From Apostichopus parvimensis (lineage: Eukaryota; Echinodermata; Holothuroidea; Aspidochirotida; Stichopodidae): a stretch of 50,164 nt of DNA. Each line of letters starts with the position of its first letter. The first letter of the stretch is position 1. Made by a program: the position numbers and the translations under genes. Shown here one piece after another: positions 20,514 through 31,300 of this stretch. Where the stretch lies: the NCBI GenBank assembly GCA_000934455.1, contig KN892260.1:1-50164 (forward strand). The letters are read 5' to 3'. The notes beneath the pieces were generated by a model. The model was not told the origin of the DNA, did no database searches, and saw only the letters and a program-made list of their open reading frames with translations.

Positions 20514-21453
20514 NNNNNNNNNNNNNNNNNNNNNNNNNNNNNNNNNNNNNNNNNNNNNNNNNNNNNNNNNNNNNNNNNNNNNNNNNNNNNNNNNNNNNNN
20601 NNNNNNNNNNNNNNNNNNNNNNNNNNNNNNNNNNNNNNNNNNNNNNNNNNNNNNNNNNNNNNNNNNNNNNNNNNNNNNNNNNNNNNNNNNNNNNNNNNNN
20701 NNNNNNNNNNNNNNNNNNNNNNNNNNNNNNNNNNNNNNNNNNNNNNNNNNNNNNNNNNNNNNNNNNNNNNNNNNNNNNNNNNNNNNNNNNNNNNNNNNNN
20801 NNNNNNNNNNNNNNNNNNNNNNNNNNNNNNNNNNNNNNNNNNNNNNNNNNNNNNNNNNNNNNNNNNNNNNNNNNNNNNNNNNNNNNNNNNNNNNNNNNNN
20901 NNNNNNNNNNNNNNNNNNNNNNNNNNNNNNNNNNNNNNNNNNNNNNNNNNNNNNNNNNNNNNNNNNNNNNNNNNNNNNNNNNNNNNNNNNNNNNNNNNNN
21001 NNNNNNNNNNNNNNNNNNNNNNNNNNNNNNNNNNNNNNNNNNNNNNNNNNNNNNNNNNNNNNNNNNNNNNNNNNNNNNNNNNNNNNNNNNNNNNNNNNNN
21101 NNNNNNNNNNNNNNNNNNNNNNNNNNNNNNNNNNNNNNNNNNNNNNNNNNNNNNNNNNNNNNNNNNNNNNNNNNNNNNNNNNNNNNNNNNNNNNNNNNNN
21201 NNNNNNNNNNNNNNNNNNNNNNNNNNNNNNNNNNNNNNNNNNNNNNNNNNNNNNNNNNNNNNNNNNNNNNNNNNNNNNNNNNNNNNNNNNNNNNNNNNNN
21301 NNNNNNNNNNNNNNNNNNNNNNNNNNNNNNNNNNNNNNNNNNNNNNNNNNNNNNNNNNNNNNNNNNNNNNNNNNNNNNNNNNNNNNNNNNNNNNNNNNNN
21401 NNNNNNNNNNNNNNNNNNNNNNNNNNNNNNNNNNNNNNNNNNNNNNNNNNNNN
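20514..21453. other. Assembly gap (940 N)
   Basis: Unknown bases inside the transposon. They probably hold the start of the transposase gene and the right terminal region. Confidence 0.99.
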
Positions 21454-21499
21454 GTGTCCGAAATTGGCAGTGTTCCGAAATTAGCGATACTGACTATAT

Positions 21500-23072
21500 A
21501 ATACTGAGGTAAATTTGGTTATTTTTAGGGAGTAAGCTTTCCAAATGTCCAAAAAAAGCTTTAAAAAAATTGATCAGCATATACCTGAAATGGATTCAAA
21601 CTAAAAAAATATGTGACTCTGCTTGACTGCTAAAAGTTTAGGTGGCCTGCTGTATCGTTGCTAGTAATATTTGAAGTGCGTCAATAACGAGGGTGCGCCA
21701 ATTATGAAGCCTTGACTATACAGCTAAACAAACCTACTGTAGCCTAGCCCTTATCAAGTCTAGGAACTAGCCTATGTTGCAATTCAAACACGCAAATATT
21801 TTGGTCCTAAACTTAATACGAGTTTCTTATGATTATTCAATTGAATTAGCAGAACTTTAGCATTAACCCTACCAGAAACTAAGCCAAAAAATGGTTCATT
21901 TTGCCTTAAATAACACAACTTACGTTCAGATATGCTATCCCTTCGCTGGCTGCCTTCTTCTCTCCTGCACTTGAGTTCAAATCAATACAGGCATGTATAC
22001 TAATATATCACATGGAATATTCCAACGCTAAAAGAATACACCGGAAATATTGGTTGATTAAATAAGCTGTCTAGTGATTGGCTGAATAGCCTCGCGCACG
22101 GGTCTATGCAAATCATGGAGTTTAGTTTTGGCTTATTTAAGAACATGGAAAAACACAGAACTACGAAGTAGGCGCGTAATGGAAGAGACTGCAGGGTCAG
22201 ATGTACGGAGGCCATTAGACTTAGTCCAAGCCATTCAACCGCTCATTCCGGAAACAAAGACATAAAAGAAGTAACTTCAATATCAAGTAACATTTTCGTT
22301 ACAATATGTAAAGATTCAAGATCTTTCAGTGTCATTATATCCACCTGTAATAACATGAAAAAATCCATTCCTGGCATCCCATCCTCTCCCCCCCCCCCCC
22401 TCGTTATGGTGAAAAATTGCATGGTACTTCAAGCTCTCACTGAGAATTTTGTAAATACCAAGATTTAATCAACAAGAGAAGGGATTTGAACATATCATCA
22501 ATATTGTAATTCGCATTGAAATCTACCTATTTTCAATAAACCAAGGTGTGTTGAACTGTAAACTCCTTGCTATTTTCCATGTACTGTCCCGGCCGTACCT
22601 TTTTGGTCAGGTTCTATGATATCACACGTTTGTTTCATGTTCATTTTTGGACCACACGTGTAAACCTCAAGTTAGGTTTGCTCTGTATCGGAAACGGTGT
22701 GCCAGTATGAATTGAATGTAGAATTCATCTGGACACTGAGATCTATTTTTCTCTTTCATCAGTCAAAATAAATAATCACTTGGACTACCCTTAGCTTGTT
22801 TTTTACCCTTTTCTCGAGTTTATCGGAAGACAAAATCTAGATTATGCTTTAGCTAGTTTATAGCTGGATAAACCTAGATTATCTATTAAACATGGCATAG
22901 CAATGAGAAAACCATGGGCTTCGAAGTAACTTGTTTTGTTTGAAAGAATTAAGTTTTATCTGTGACAATCAAGCTGGTTTATACCAATCGATCCATATTC
23001 AAACGAAACACCCTGATTATTCAGTTTTATCAGTGAATAAACCCGAATTATGAAAGATATATTCCGGTGGCT
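21500..23072. other. Intergenic stretch, copy 1, no gene seen
   Basis: Collinear with 46702-48305 in copy 2. Contains C-runs near 22390. No coding feature or family-level repeat is recognised. Confidence 0.5.
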
Positions 23073-23458
23073 GAAGTTGGTTGCTTAACAAACTTTGGTT
23101 TGATTTATTTTATTGCTTTGTTATATTGTATATGCAGTTGGTTAGGCGTCATCTCGAGAATGCTTTTCCGGCTTGGAGAAGTAAATTTTCTAAATGAAGT
23201 TTTTGGTTTCGATGATAATCGTAACCTTTGCATTTTTTTCATTTGAGGTCACCATGGGTCAGGGGGAAGTTGGTTGCTTAACAAATTTTGGTTTGATTTA
23301 TTTTTTTGCTTTGTTATATTGTATATGCAGTTGGTTAGGCTTCATCTCAAGAATGCTTTTCCGGCTTGGAGAAGTTAATTTTCTAAATGAAGTTTTTGGT
23401 TTCGATGATAATCGTAACCTTTGCATTTTTTCCATTTGAGGTCACCAGGGGTCAAATT
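23073..23458 (+). repeat. 193-bp tandem duplication, copy 1 only
   Basis: Units start at 23073 and 23266 (GAAGTTGGTTGCTTAAC) and each run to CATTTGAGGTCACC. Copy 2 has a single unit at about 48306-48500, so this is a recent doubling in copy 1. Confidence 0.88.
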
Positions 23459-24560
23459 GTGCAAACCTTGTAAACACGATATCTCAAGAACAAAAGATCA
23501 AACCAATTTCATATATGGTGTGTCGAAACAGCACATTAATTACAAGTAGCCTGTTGTTTTTGGTGGAGTTCAAAGGTCATTTAGGGTCATCAGGGGTCAA
23601 AATGTGAAAACTTTGTAAACACGATATCTCAAGAACGGAAGCATAGGCAGACGTTATATTTAATGTGTAGAAGTACCATATTGAGTACGAAAAGCCTATT
23701 GTTTTTAATGGAGGTCAAAGGTCATTTGTGTCCACCAGGGGTCAAATTGTGAAAACCATGTAAACACGATATATCAAGAACGGAAGCACAGGCAGACGTC
23801 ATATTTAATGTGTAGAAGTACCATATTGAGTACGAAAAGCCATTTGAGGTCACCGGGGGTCAAATTGTGAAAACCTTGTAAACACGATATCTCAAGAACA
23901 AAAGGTCAAAACAATTTCATATTTGGTGTTTAGAAGTACCACACTGACTACAAGAAGCCGATTGTCTTAGTGGAGGTCAAAGGTTATTTGGGGTCACCAG
24001 GGGTCAAAATGTGAAAACCACGGTTAACACGATATCACAGAAGGGAAGCATAGGCAGACCTCATATTTAGTTTGTAGAAGTACCACAATGAGTACAAGAA
24101 GCCTACTGTTTTGGTGGAGGTCATTTGAGGTCATCAAAGGTCAAGCCGTGAAAGCCTTGTGAACATGATATTGCATGAAGGGAACCTTTGACAGATCCAA
24201 TATTTGGTTTGCAGATGTAGAATATCAAATTTAAGGAGCCCGTTATTGCTTTTGGTGGAAGACAAAGGTCATTGAAAGTCAACAAACGCCAACAATTTAC
24301 TTCAATCCCCTCTTACCTGTCTATTAATACTAGCACATCCCTAAACATAATATATCAAGGGAAGCTTGGACAGATCGCATATTTGGTATGTAATTGTACC
24401 ACATTGAGTACAAGAAGCCTTATTTTGTGAGCGGAGGTCAAACTGTGAAAACCATGCTTTTACACAATATTTCAACAAGGACAAATGTCATACTTAGTAT
24501 GTACATTTAGTACAAGAATCCTTTTGTTGAGGTCAATGATGGTCATTTCAGGACAGCCTG
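23459..24560 (+). repeat. About 145-bp satellite-like array with AGGTCA half-sites, copy 1
   Basis: About eight diverging units, each with AAACACGATATCTCAAGAAC, TAGAAGTACCACATTGAGTA, CAAGAAGCCTATTGTTTT and GGTGGAGGTCAAAGGTCATT. The last part contains AGGTCA direct repeats with spacers of 1 and 4 bases. Later units are more decayed. No open frame is kept. Confidence 0.88.
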
Positions 24561-24563
24561 TGT

Positions 24564-25092
24564 CATTGTAAATGTAATGTTTGTCACATCACAGTGGTAT
24601 GGTGTGTCACTGTATTACTAATTTTATTAGTTTGATGAAGTTAAATATAAAAAAAATAAATATTGACCACTAAGCAATATCTTAAGATCATTGTAACACA
24701 TTTCAAGGATAAATTAACAATTAGATTATATGTGAATGCCATTGTGAATGTAATGTTTGTCACATCACAGTGGTATGGTGTGTCACTGTATTACTAATTT
24801 TATTACTTTGATGAAGTTAAATATAAAAAATATTGACAGCAAAGCAATATCTTAAGATCATTGTAACACATTGCAAGGATAAATTAACAATTAGATTATA
24901 TGTGAATGTCATTGTGAATGTTATTGTGAATGTAATTTTTGTCACATCACAGTGGTATGGTGTGTCACTGTATTACTAATTTGATTACTTTGATGAAGTT
25001 AAATATAAAAAAAAATAAATATTGACAGCTAAGCAATATCTTAAGATCATTGTAACACATTTCAAGGATAAATTAACAATTAGATTATATGA
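24564..25092 (+). repeat. 176-182 bp tandem repeat, three units, copy 1
   Basis: Units begin near 24564, 24740 and 24922 with CATTGTGAATGTAATGTTTG and end AACAATTAGATTATATG. Copy 2 has one unit (49551-49717), so copy 1 has expanded. Confidence 0.9.
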
Positions 25093-25161
25093 GGAAGGTA
25101 ACGCTATTGAAGATCGTCTACCATGATGGCATCATAGACTTTCTTATATATTGTGATCTAC

Positions 25162-26245
25162 CAGTGTTGTAGTACTCAAAGTTACTCGGCGCTTGAGTAG
25201 TTCTTGAGTACTTTTTTGCAAGTAATTGATCAATGCCCCCTACTATGGGTAAAAAGAAATCGAATGTTGAAGTACTTGGTACTTAAAGTACTTGGTAGTG
25301 GTACTCGATCGACCATGGCGATCTTTTTTTTACGAGAACTTATTTAAAGAGATTACAATAATATATTTTTTTTTGTAAAACTGGCGATACAACAGATAAA
25401 AAGCCTTATAATTTTCTAATTCCTTTTGCATTCCAATGAAATTACTATACAATACTCATTACTCTCTACTCCAGCATCATCATACATGTACTAGCCAAGT
25501 ACATTACCAAGTACAGTTCGTGTAGGAAGTTGCTAACACGTGAAACAATTCATATCACTGATGATCGCAGCATTACTGTATGAAAGTTTAAAACCCCTGT
25601 GCGCATCAGCAAGGTTTATTCTACTGCAATGTTGTCATTCCAATTATCAGAAAGAAACATTCTAAATAAGGCAAATAAGGAAAGAAACATTCTAAATAAG
25701 GCCAATAATAACAATATCCAAGCAATGTCATCACAGCCAACTGTTATATCATTGTTTACAAGGACTGACCATTGGAAGGGAGCAGTTGTCAGCATAAATT
25801 TTGTGTATATAGTTAATAATTGTCATGTTTCCTTGTCTAGATATATGAGTTCTTTAAGCAATCAAGTAGAACACAGTCGACGTTGAGTATTAACATACAC
25901 GACATGTCCATGGTTACGTGTTGACAGATGGAGAGACAGGGTGAACAAGCACGAGCAGACGACATGCTTTAACTTATGCAAATGCACAGCTCAATAACAA
26001 CCAGGTGCAGATTCTACAAGGTAGTGCATCGTTTGCACACGTACATCTGAACGCATATTCAATAACATTACAATAATGCAAAAATACTCTAGAAATACTC
26101 GAAATTAGCTGCAGTACTCTGACCCTAAAAAACTGTTGCCGTCCACTTGCTGTCCGGATAATCCTTAAAAGCAGTACTTGGACCACAGAACCAGGTACTC
26201 GAAGTACTTGGTGTTCGGATTAAGTATCTTTCAGTTCTACAACAC
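25162..26245. mobile_element. AGTACT-rich non-autonomous DNA element, copy 1
   Basis: Left end CAGTGTTGTAGTACTCAAAG and the complement of the right end (TGTTGTAGAACTGAAAGATA) form imperfect terminal inverted repeats of about 20 bases. Many AGTACT and GTACTTGG motifs lie near both ends. The CAGTG-type end would suit a hAT-like element, but no 8-bp target duplication was found and the short interior open frame (25599-25886) resembles no transposase I know. Confidence 0.5.
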
Positions 26246-26310
26246 AACAGGTATACCTCAGGTTTATCCAATAGTGAATATTCGGCTTCCCGTAAACATA
26301 GCAGCTCATT

Positions 26311-26590
26311 ACCAAAGGGACTTTCCCAATTACGACACAGCGCGACTTTCCGAGTAGAATGTCACTGCGTGGCTGGAACTACATTTTCAATCCATGTGTA
26401 ACGTCGACAACATCCTCAAGAGGCTAACAATTTACACAGCACTTGGCTTGCCTGTTTATATCCAAATGGACTTTCCTAATGACGATACTGCGGGACTTTC
26501 CGAGTAGGATTTCACTTCGTGGCTGGAACTAAATTTTCAATCTGTATAACGTCGACAACATCCTCAACAGGCTAACATTAATTTATGTAT
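26311..26590 (+). repeat. About 148-bp direct repeat, two units
   Basis: Units start near 26311 and 26459. Shared parts are GACTTTCCGAGTAG, CGTGGCTGGAACTA, ATTTTCAATC and AACGTCGACAACATCCTCAA. Copy 2 keeps part of one unit at its deletion edge. Confidence 0.8.
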
Positions 26591-26814
26591 TATTGGACTG
26601 GCCTGTATAGCCTAACTTAGGCATTCAACTTTGGTTCTTCCAGCTTTAATTTGAGGTTTGTGCTTAATTAATATCAATTTTTCGTAGGCCATTCATTACG
26701 CTTACCCATGACTCATGAGTCACTAATTGTAGGCCTACTGTATACGTCACTTGTGAGCTTATGCTGCATGAGTATACTAATGCTTTTGACTTTTGTCTAC
26801 CCACAATTAGCTAA

Positions 26815-27200
26815 GCAATATGCTTGAAGCTGTTCAAAGGAGGGCCACCAAAATTGAGTCAGGCTTTAAAGACCTAGACTATGATGATATACTGAGAAGG
26901 CTTAGCTATAGCTAACATCTCTTGTTTATAGGCAAAACAATGGAGACAGTATAAGAATACCTTATTGGATTTGTGTCATTGCTGACCTCCCTTTTCAGTT
27001 AGATATGTCTGTAACTCGTGGCCATGCACAGCTTAAACTATATTTAAAAAAAAGATGTAACACAACTTCTTCTCTTCTAGAGTTGTTGATGTTTGGAACG
27101 GTGTCCCTGAGATAGTCGTCTCTTTGTCGTAACTTAACACAAAACAGACTTGATGGTCACTATAAAGTTCACATAAGTTCTCCATCAATCCATTGACAAA
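26815..27200 (+). pseudogene. Decayed non-LTR retrotransposon (LINE) reverse transcriptase 3' end
   Basis: Frame 26820-26915 reads MLEAVQRRATKIESGFKDLD then YDDILRRL, the conserved block near the C-terminus of CR1/L2/jockey-like reverse transcriptases. Further on, in shifted frames, are relics of the usual GDSI, SVTRGH and (F)VVDVWN...NRLD motifs. Several stops and frame breaks show it is dead. It lies in the part of the window seen only once. Confidence 0.75.
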
Positions 27201-27278
27201 CGATGACTTGATCGATATGTAGAGATGTTTTCATTTGTTTGATCAGTCAACAGGATCCCCTATTCAAGACTGAAGAGG

Positions 27279-27378
27279 GTGTATGTTATATGTGTCTATG
27301 CGTGTATGTGTCTATATATACATGAGTGTGTGTATGTATGTGTATGGAAGCGTGTATGTATGTATGTATGCACGTATG
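27279..27378 (+). repeat. TGTATG microsatellite
   Basis: Imperfect GTGTATGTATG repeats over about 100 bases, about 0.7 kb before copy 2 exon 1. Confidence 0.85.
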
Positions 27379-28067
27379 ATAGGACGAGCATTAGGCTTGG
27401 TTAATCATCACATTGATGTATATATGGTAGGCAATCAAAGCTTTAGGCTAAGGATAATATCATATGCACCACTGATATAAGTTAGTGGGTTGATGCACAA
27501 CATTTCTGATAAAAGAGTAAAAGAAATGTGTGCGTCTCTGAAAGTGTCTTCTGCCATAACGTACTGTGACTAATTATTCATACCTCAAATTTGTCAAACA
27601 TTTATAAAAGGCTTTACAAACTCATTAGGATGACAGCATATATTGTGCTATATCCTTCTGATCATAGCTGGGTACATAAAACATTGTAGTTACTTACAGC
27701 CATCATTCAATGCATGATGGGCCCAGATATGATTTTAGAGAGGTATATTCCCTCCAAAATGGTGGTTTATATCCTGAAACCTTACATATAAAAATTCTTT
27801 GTCAATGAACTTTGCAACCTAGAATGCAGCTACTGTTCTATGTCCAACACAAGAATTGCCATGTTGTGGGAGTAAATCAACCATTTCCATAGTTCAAAAC
27901 ATTACAATGATGGCTATCCACTGTGCAATTAATTTCAATAACCACCTCTTTAAAATCTTTATCTCTTAACCTGCAAATTACAAGTGTACAATCAATCATT
28001 CTATCCGGGTGATATGACGAGATCATGCATAACTACATCCTAACAAAATTTCATCTTTCACGTGCAG
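27379..28067 (+). promoter_or_regulatory. Upstream region of copy 2 exon 1
   Basis: About 690 bases with no coding sense. It ends in a good 3' splice acceptor just before the ATG, so this is probably part of a 5' UTR intron and not the core promoter. I see no clear TATA box or initiator that I would defend. Confidence 0.3.
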
Positions 28068-28378
28068 ATGTCATTGGTACAGTTTAAAGCTGTCTGGCCA
28101 ATTCTTGGGTTGATTGACTCTAAACTAAGACAGAAGATTAAGGTGGCCTATGTATTTGGGGGTGATGGAAACTCTGTTCTCTTTCTGACTACTGATGATG
28201 ATGTCTATAGCTTTGGCACTGATGCTAATAATTATGGTTACCTAGGGCACGGAAATGGTATAAAGACTCTCTTACAACCAAAAAAGATTGATGTTCTAAG
28301 TAAGAAAGGGATCCATCTTTTGGCAATTGGTTCTATGGGTTATGTCCTTGCTGCTACTACTAACAACGAAATTTATGC
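28068..28378 (+). CDS. Copy 2 exon 1 (N-terminus, first RCC1 blade)
   Basis: ATG at 28068, donor GTAAGT at 28379. Encodes MSLVQFKAVWPILGLIDSKL at the start, then VYSFGTDANNYGYLGHGNG and ends NNEIYA, joining exon 2 WGYG. Matches the RCBTB1 N-terminus ([23 protein letters not shown], shown in part). No copy 1 counterpart is in the window. Confidence 0.9.
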
Positions 28379-31300
28379 GTAAGTCAAAATGTATATGGGT
28401 ACTAGTACAGGTCTGTTTTTATCATCTGCATACCTGATGGTATATATGCACAGCCACAGGAACATCATCTGTACTGTCTTCAGCCACATATCGAGCTTTC
28501 TGTTTCCATGGTGTGTCACCCATTTATATATGTTGTCATGTCTAATTGCTTCTTCCATCATTCTGCAGTCACTGTTTGAGTTCATTTGAAGTGTGTATGG
28601 GTGTTTATGGGTGAGGGTGTGTGATGGTGAGGGTGTGTGTGGGTGTGGGTGTATGTATGTGAGGGTGTGTGTGCATGAGGGTGTGTGTGTCCCATGAATC
28701 TCCAGCTTTACTTAAATAATGCTTGTTGTTCACATTATTTTCAAGCAACTAGTTTCTAATTACTTCCTTTTACACTATTTCATTACACTCTCATATTCAT
28801 GTCTCTTTTAAAGACACAAGTCTGGATATAGTATTGATCCTTTTTTGATCACTCTTATTCACTTTCCAGGTCTGGCATCCTTGTAAGTAGAGGCAAATCT
28901 TGCAGCCTTTAAAGGCATTGAAGACTCGCCCCAAACCGCGTGCCGCCCTGTGAAAAAGTTAACTTTCCGTTGCTTGCAAGTGAAGTTTTTTCTTATTGCT
29001 ACAAAATGCAGACAGTAATGAAACGTGATAACTTGTTATCTTTTATCTGGACCTAAGATCAACTCCCTGCTGAGATGTCCATCACTGCTATGTACACTGT
29101 GTTATGGGTATCGACCGTACTGGCTGCATGTAGTGACTGTACACTACTGTCTAATTACCGATGGTAGCAAGCTATGTGTGTATTTTCTGGGATCGGTGGT
29201 GGTGTCTAACACTTCTGTTACACCTCAGTCGAAACTATATCAGATAACTGGCATGAGACGTTTCTTTGTGCGCGAGTCTTCACACCCTTTAAATTGTTAA
29301 GACTGGATTTGGTCTTCCTTGTATAATTCATAGAGTGCCAGAACTTTTTATAGGGTTTTGAAATTGAGGTCCTTCCTACTGCTGGTCTGTACTGTATAAC
29401 ATGTTGCCCATATTCTATGTCCTCATGTTTTTGATATTTCCCAGATCTATGTCAATACTCATTTATATACTTCATATTTCCATTATTTTGCTTCTCTTCT
29501 AATAAGGCTTTGCAATGATTATTGAAAATGGTTAAGTCCAATTTTGAAGTTAACCTTGCAAAGTCAATTCCACCTGGAGAAAAATTTGCAAAGCTGGGCC
29601 CCTTCTCAGCATAATTTGGGTGCTTGAATAAGGGATTTGACCCAATATAAAGTCCCGGAGCCATTTTCCTAAGTTGCGATATAAAAGTTTGTTTTTGTGT
29701 GAGGGGAGGGGAAAGTGTCACCTCTCATGCGGGTTTGTACATTTTTCGAAAACTGTTTGTATATGTCAACGTGGTTGCTAGACATAAAGTAGTTTTTGGA
29801 AAGCCATTTGCATACAAATTAAATGGGTTTGCTGATCATAGACTAGATTGTTGGTCATAGACTAATTTACGAAATTGCATTTGTGAAACATCTACATTGG
29901 GATGATGGACTTTGGATTTGAGTAACAAAATCAAAGATCTTAAACCCATCAGTGTAAGTGTGTAGCCTCTACTGCCCTCTTTTGGCCAGCCTGTCTAACG
30001 CTACTTTGTAGATTACACTCTTGTAAGTCTACTTATGTTGAAAAGGTTCATTCTCTCCATTTCTGCAGCTATCCTTTTACTACAGCCTGGCTGCTGGCAC
30101 AGCTTAATAATAATTCTATGTGCTCGTTGTAGTCATTCATGCCAAAGTTATTACTGGTTGTTAGCATCTCTCACCAGTGCAATTCCCCTTTGCATTTTCT
30201 CATTTCTACCTGCTCATCACATCCCTTTACTAGCTGTCACTTGCTTCTCCCCTTCTCCCATCACCTGCCCCCTCCCCATCACTGTCCCTCACCCCATCAT
30301 TTTTGCTTCACTTTACCACCCAACCACTCTGCCTTCACCCCTCCCACAAAAACAATGAAAATGAGAATGAAATGATTGATTGTCAACTACTGTACATAGT
30401 CAATGTTAAGTTATCACATTTTATGACAAATTTCTAAAAGCAGCTTCTTTGCATACAGTTTCATAGTCTGATGGTGCCCTAGCTTGTTTTCTGTGTACAT
30501 GTACACAAATTTTGCCATAAGTGGGGATGTTTTCCAGTTTAAATTAATAAACTTCCTATCGAAAAAAATAGAGCTAAGAAATATATTTGCTAGCACACAA
30601 GTTTCAAAATACACAAATATTAAAATATTACTAATAATACATTAATATTTAAGCTGGCAAATCACATGTATGTAAATTGAGGGAGGGTGTAATAGCCCTA
30701 GAATTCTACAAGCAACTTCTTGTTTTTTTTTCTTTGTTGTAGGTGGGGATATGGTAAAAGTAACAATCTCGGAAATGGAGTTGCTGGTCAGGTTTACGTA
30801 CCTACAGCAATAACAGCAAACTTCGGAGGACATCATATTACCAAACTTGCCTGTGGCTATACTCATACCCTAGCCCTCACTGATGATGGGGAGGTATTAA
30901 TTTAAAGTGAAAGCTGTGCTTAAACTGGGGCAGCTTTTGTACAGTTTTCTGTTATTCCTTTCATTTGTATTGGTTGCACGGTATAGTAAGCTAATGAGTC
31001 TTAAACTAATGAACGTTCCGTGCAACGTTTGGATGAGCTAAGTTCACAAGGTCCTTGTATAGTTTGAACTATGAAGGAGGGTACTTTTCTGGAAAACCAA
31101 TCAGGATTTACCGATGGCAACTTACATATGTTGTAGTGATGGTGGTGTGGTAGCATCGTAAGTGGACCGGTGAAGATGAGCCAATGGTCTCGACTGGATA
31201 TCTCTCTATTTAAGTTCATTTTCTCAGTGAAAACTAGAACAAAAATATAAGGAAGTGGTATGAAATACAAATATAAAGGTACCAAATATACGTTACAAAT

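Larger units (their letters stand above)
18115..21498 (-). mobile_element. Pogo/Tigger-like DNA transposon, copy 1 only
   Basis: About 3.4 kb including a 940-base gap. Copy 2 has the empty site: GAGTAGTGGTA then TTATACTGAGG at about 46688-46712. Here GAGTAGTGGTA is followed by the element, and ATACTGAGG resumes at 21501. Insertion at a TA fits Tc1/mariner/pogo elements. Both ends carry an inverted motif: ACAATTCCGGACAC at 18129 on the plus strand, and the complement of CAATTTCGGACAC at about 21454 with a further TTCGGAACAC nearby. About 115 bases next to the site (46572-46685 in copy 2) are missing in copy 1. Confidence 0.85.
1..26590 (+). repeat. Large direct repeat, unit copy 1
   Basis: Collinear and highly similar to 28527-50164, including exons, introns, repeats and 3' flank. 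The offset is 28526 at the left edge and declines to 28337 at the last exon through scattered indels. Copy 1 carries the transposon insertion, the palindrome and the expanded tandem repeats that copy 2 lacks. The left edge is cut by the window start. Confidence 0.95.

Noticed and set aside
20476-21501. 341-residue open frame
   Set aside because: It is almost entirely the 940-base N gap.
23459-24560. Possible CRISPR-like array
   Set aside because: Units are long, contiguous and degenerate without unique spacers, and the DNA is eukaryotic.
25599-25886. 95-residue open frame inside the AGTACT-rich element
   Set aside because: Contains a small internal duplication (RNILNKAN twice) and no transposase motif I can defend; probably a chance frame in a non-autonomous element.
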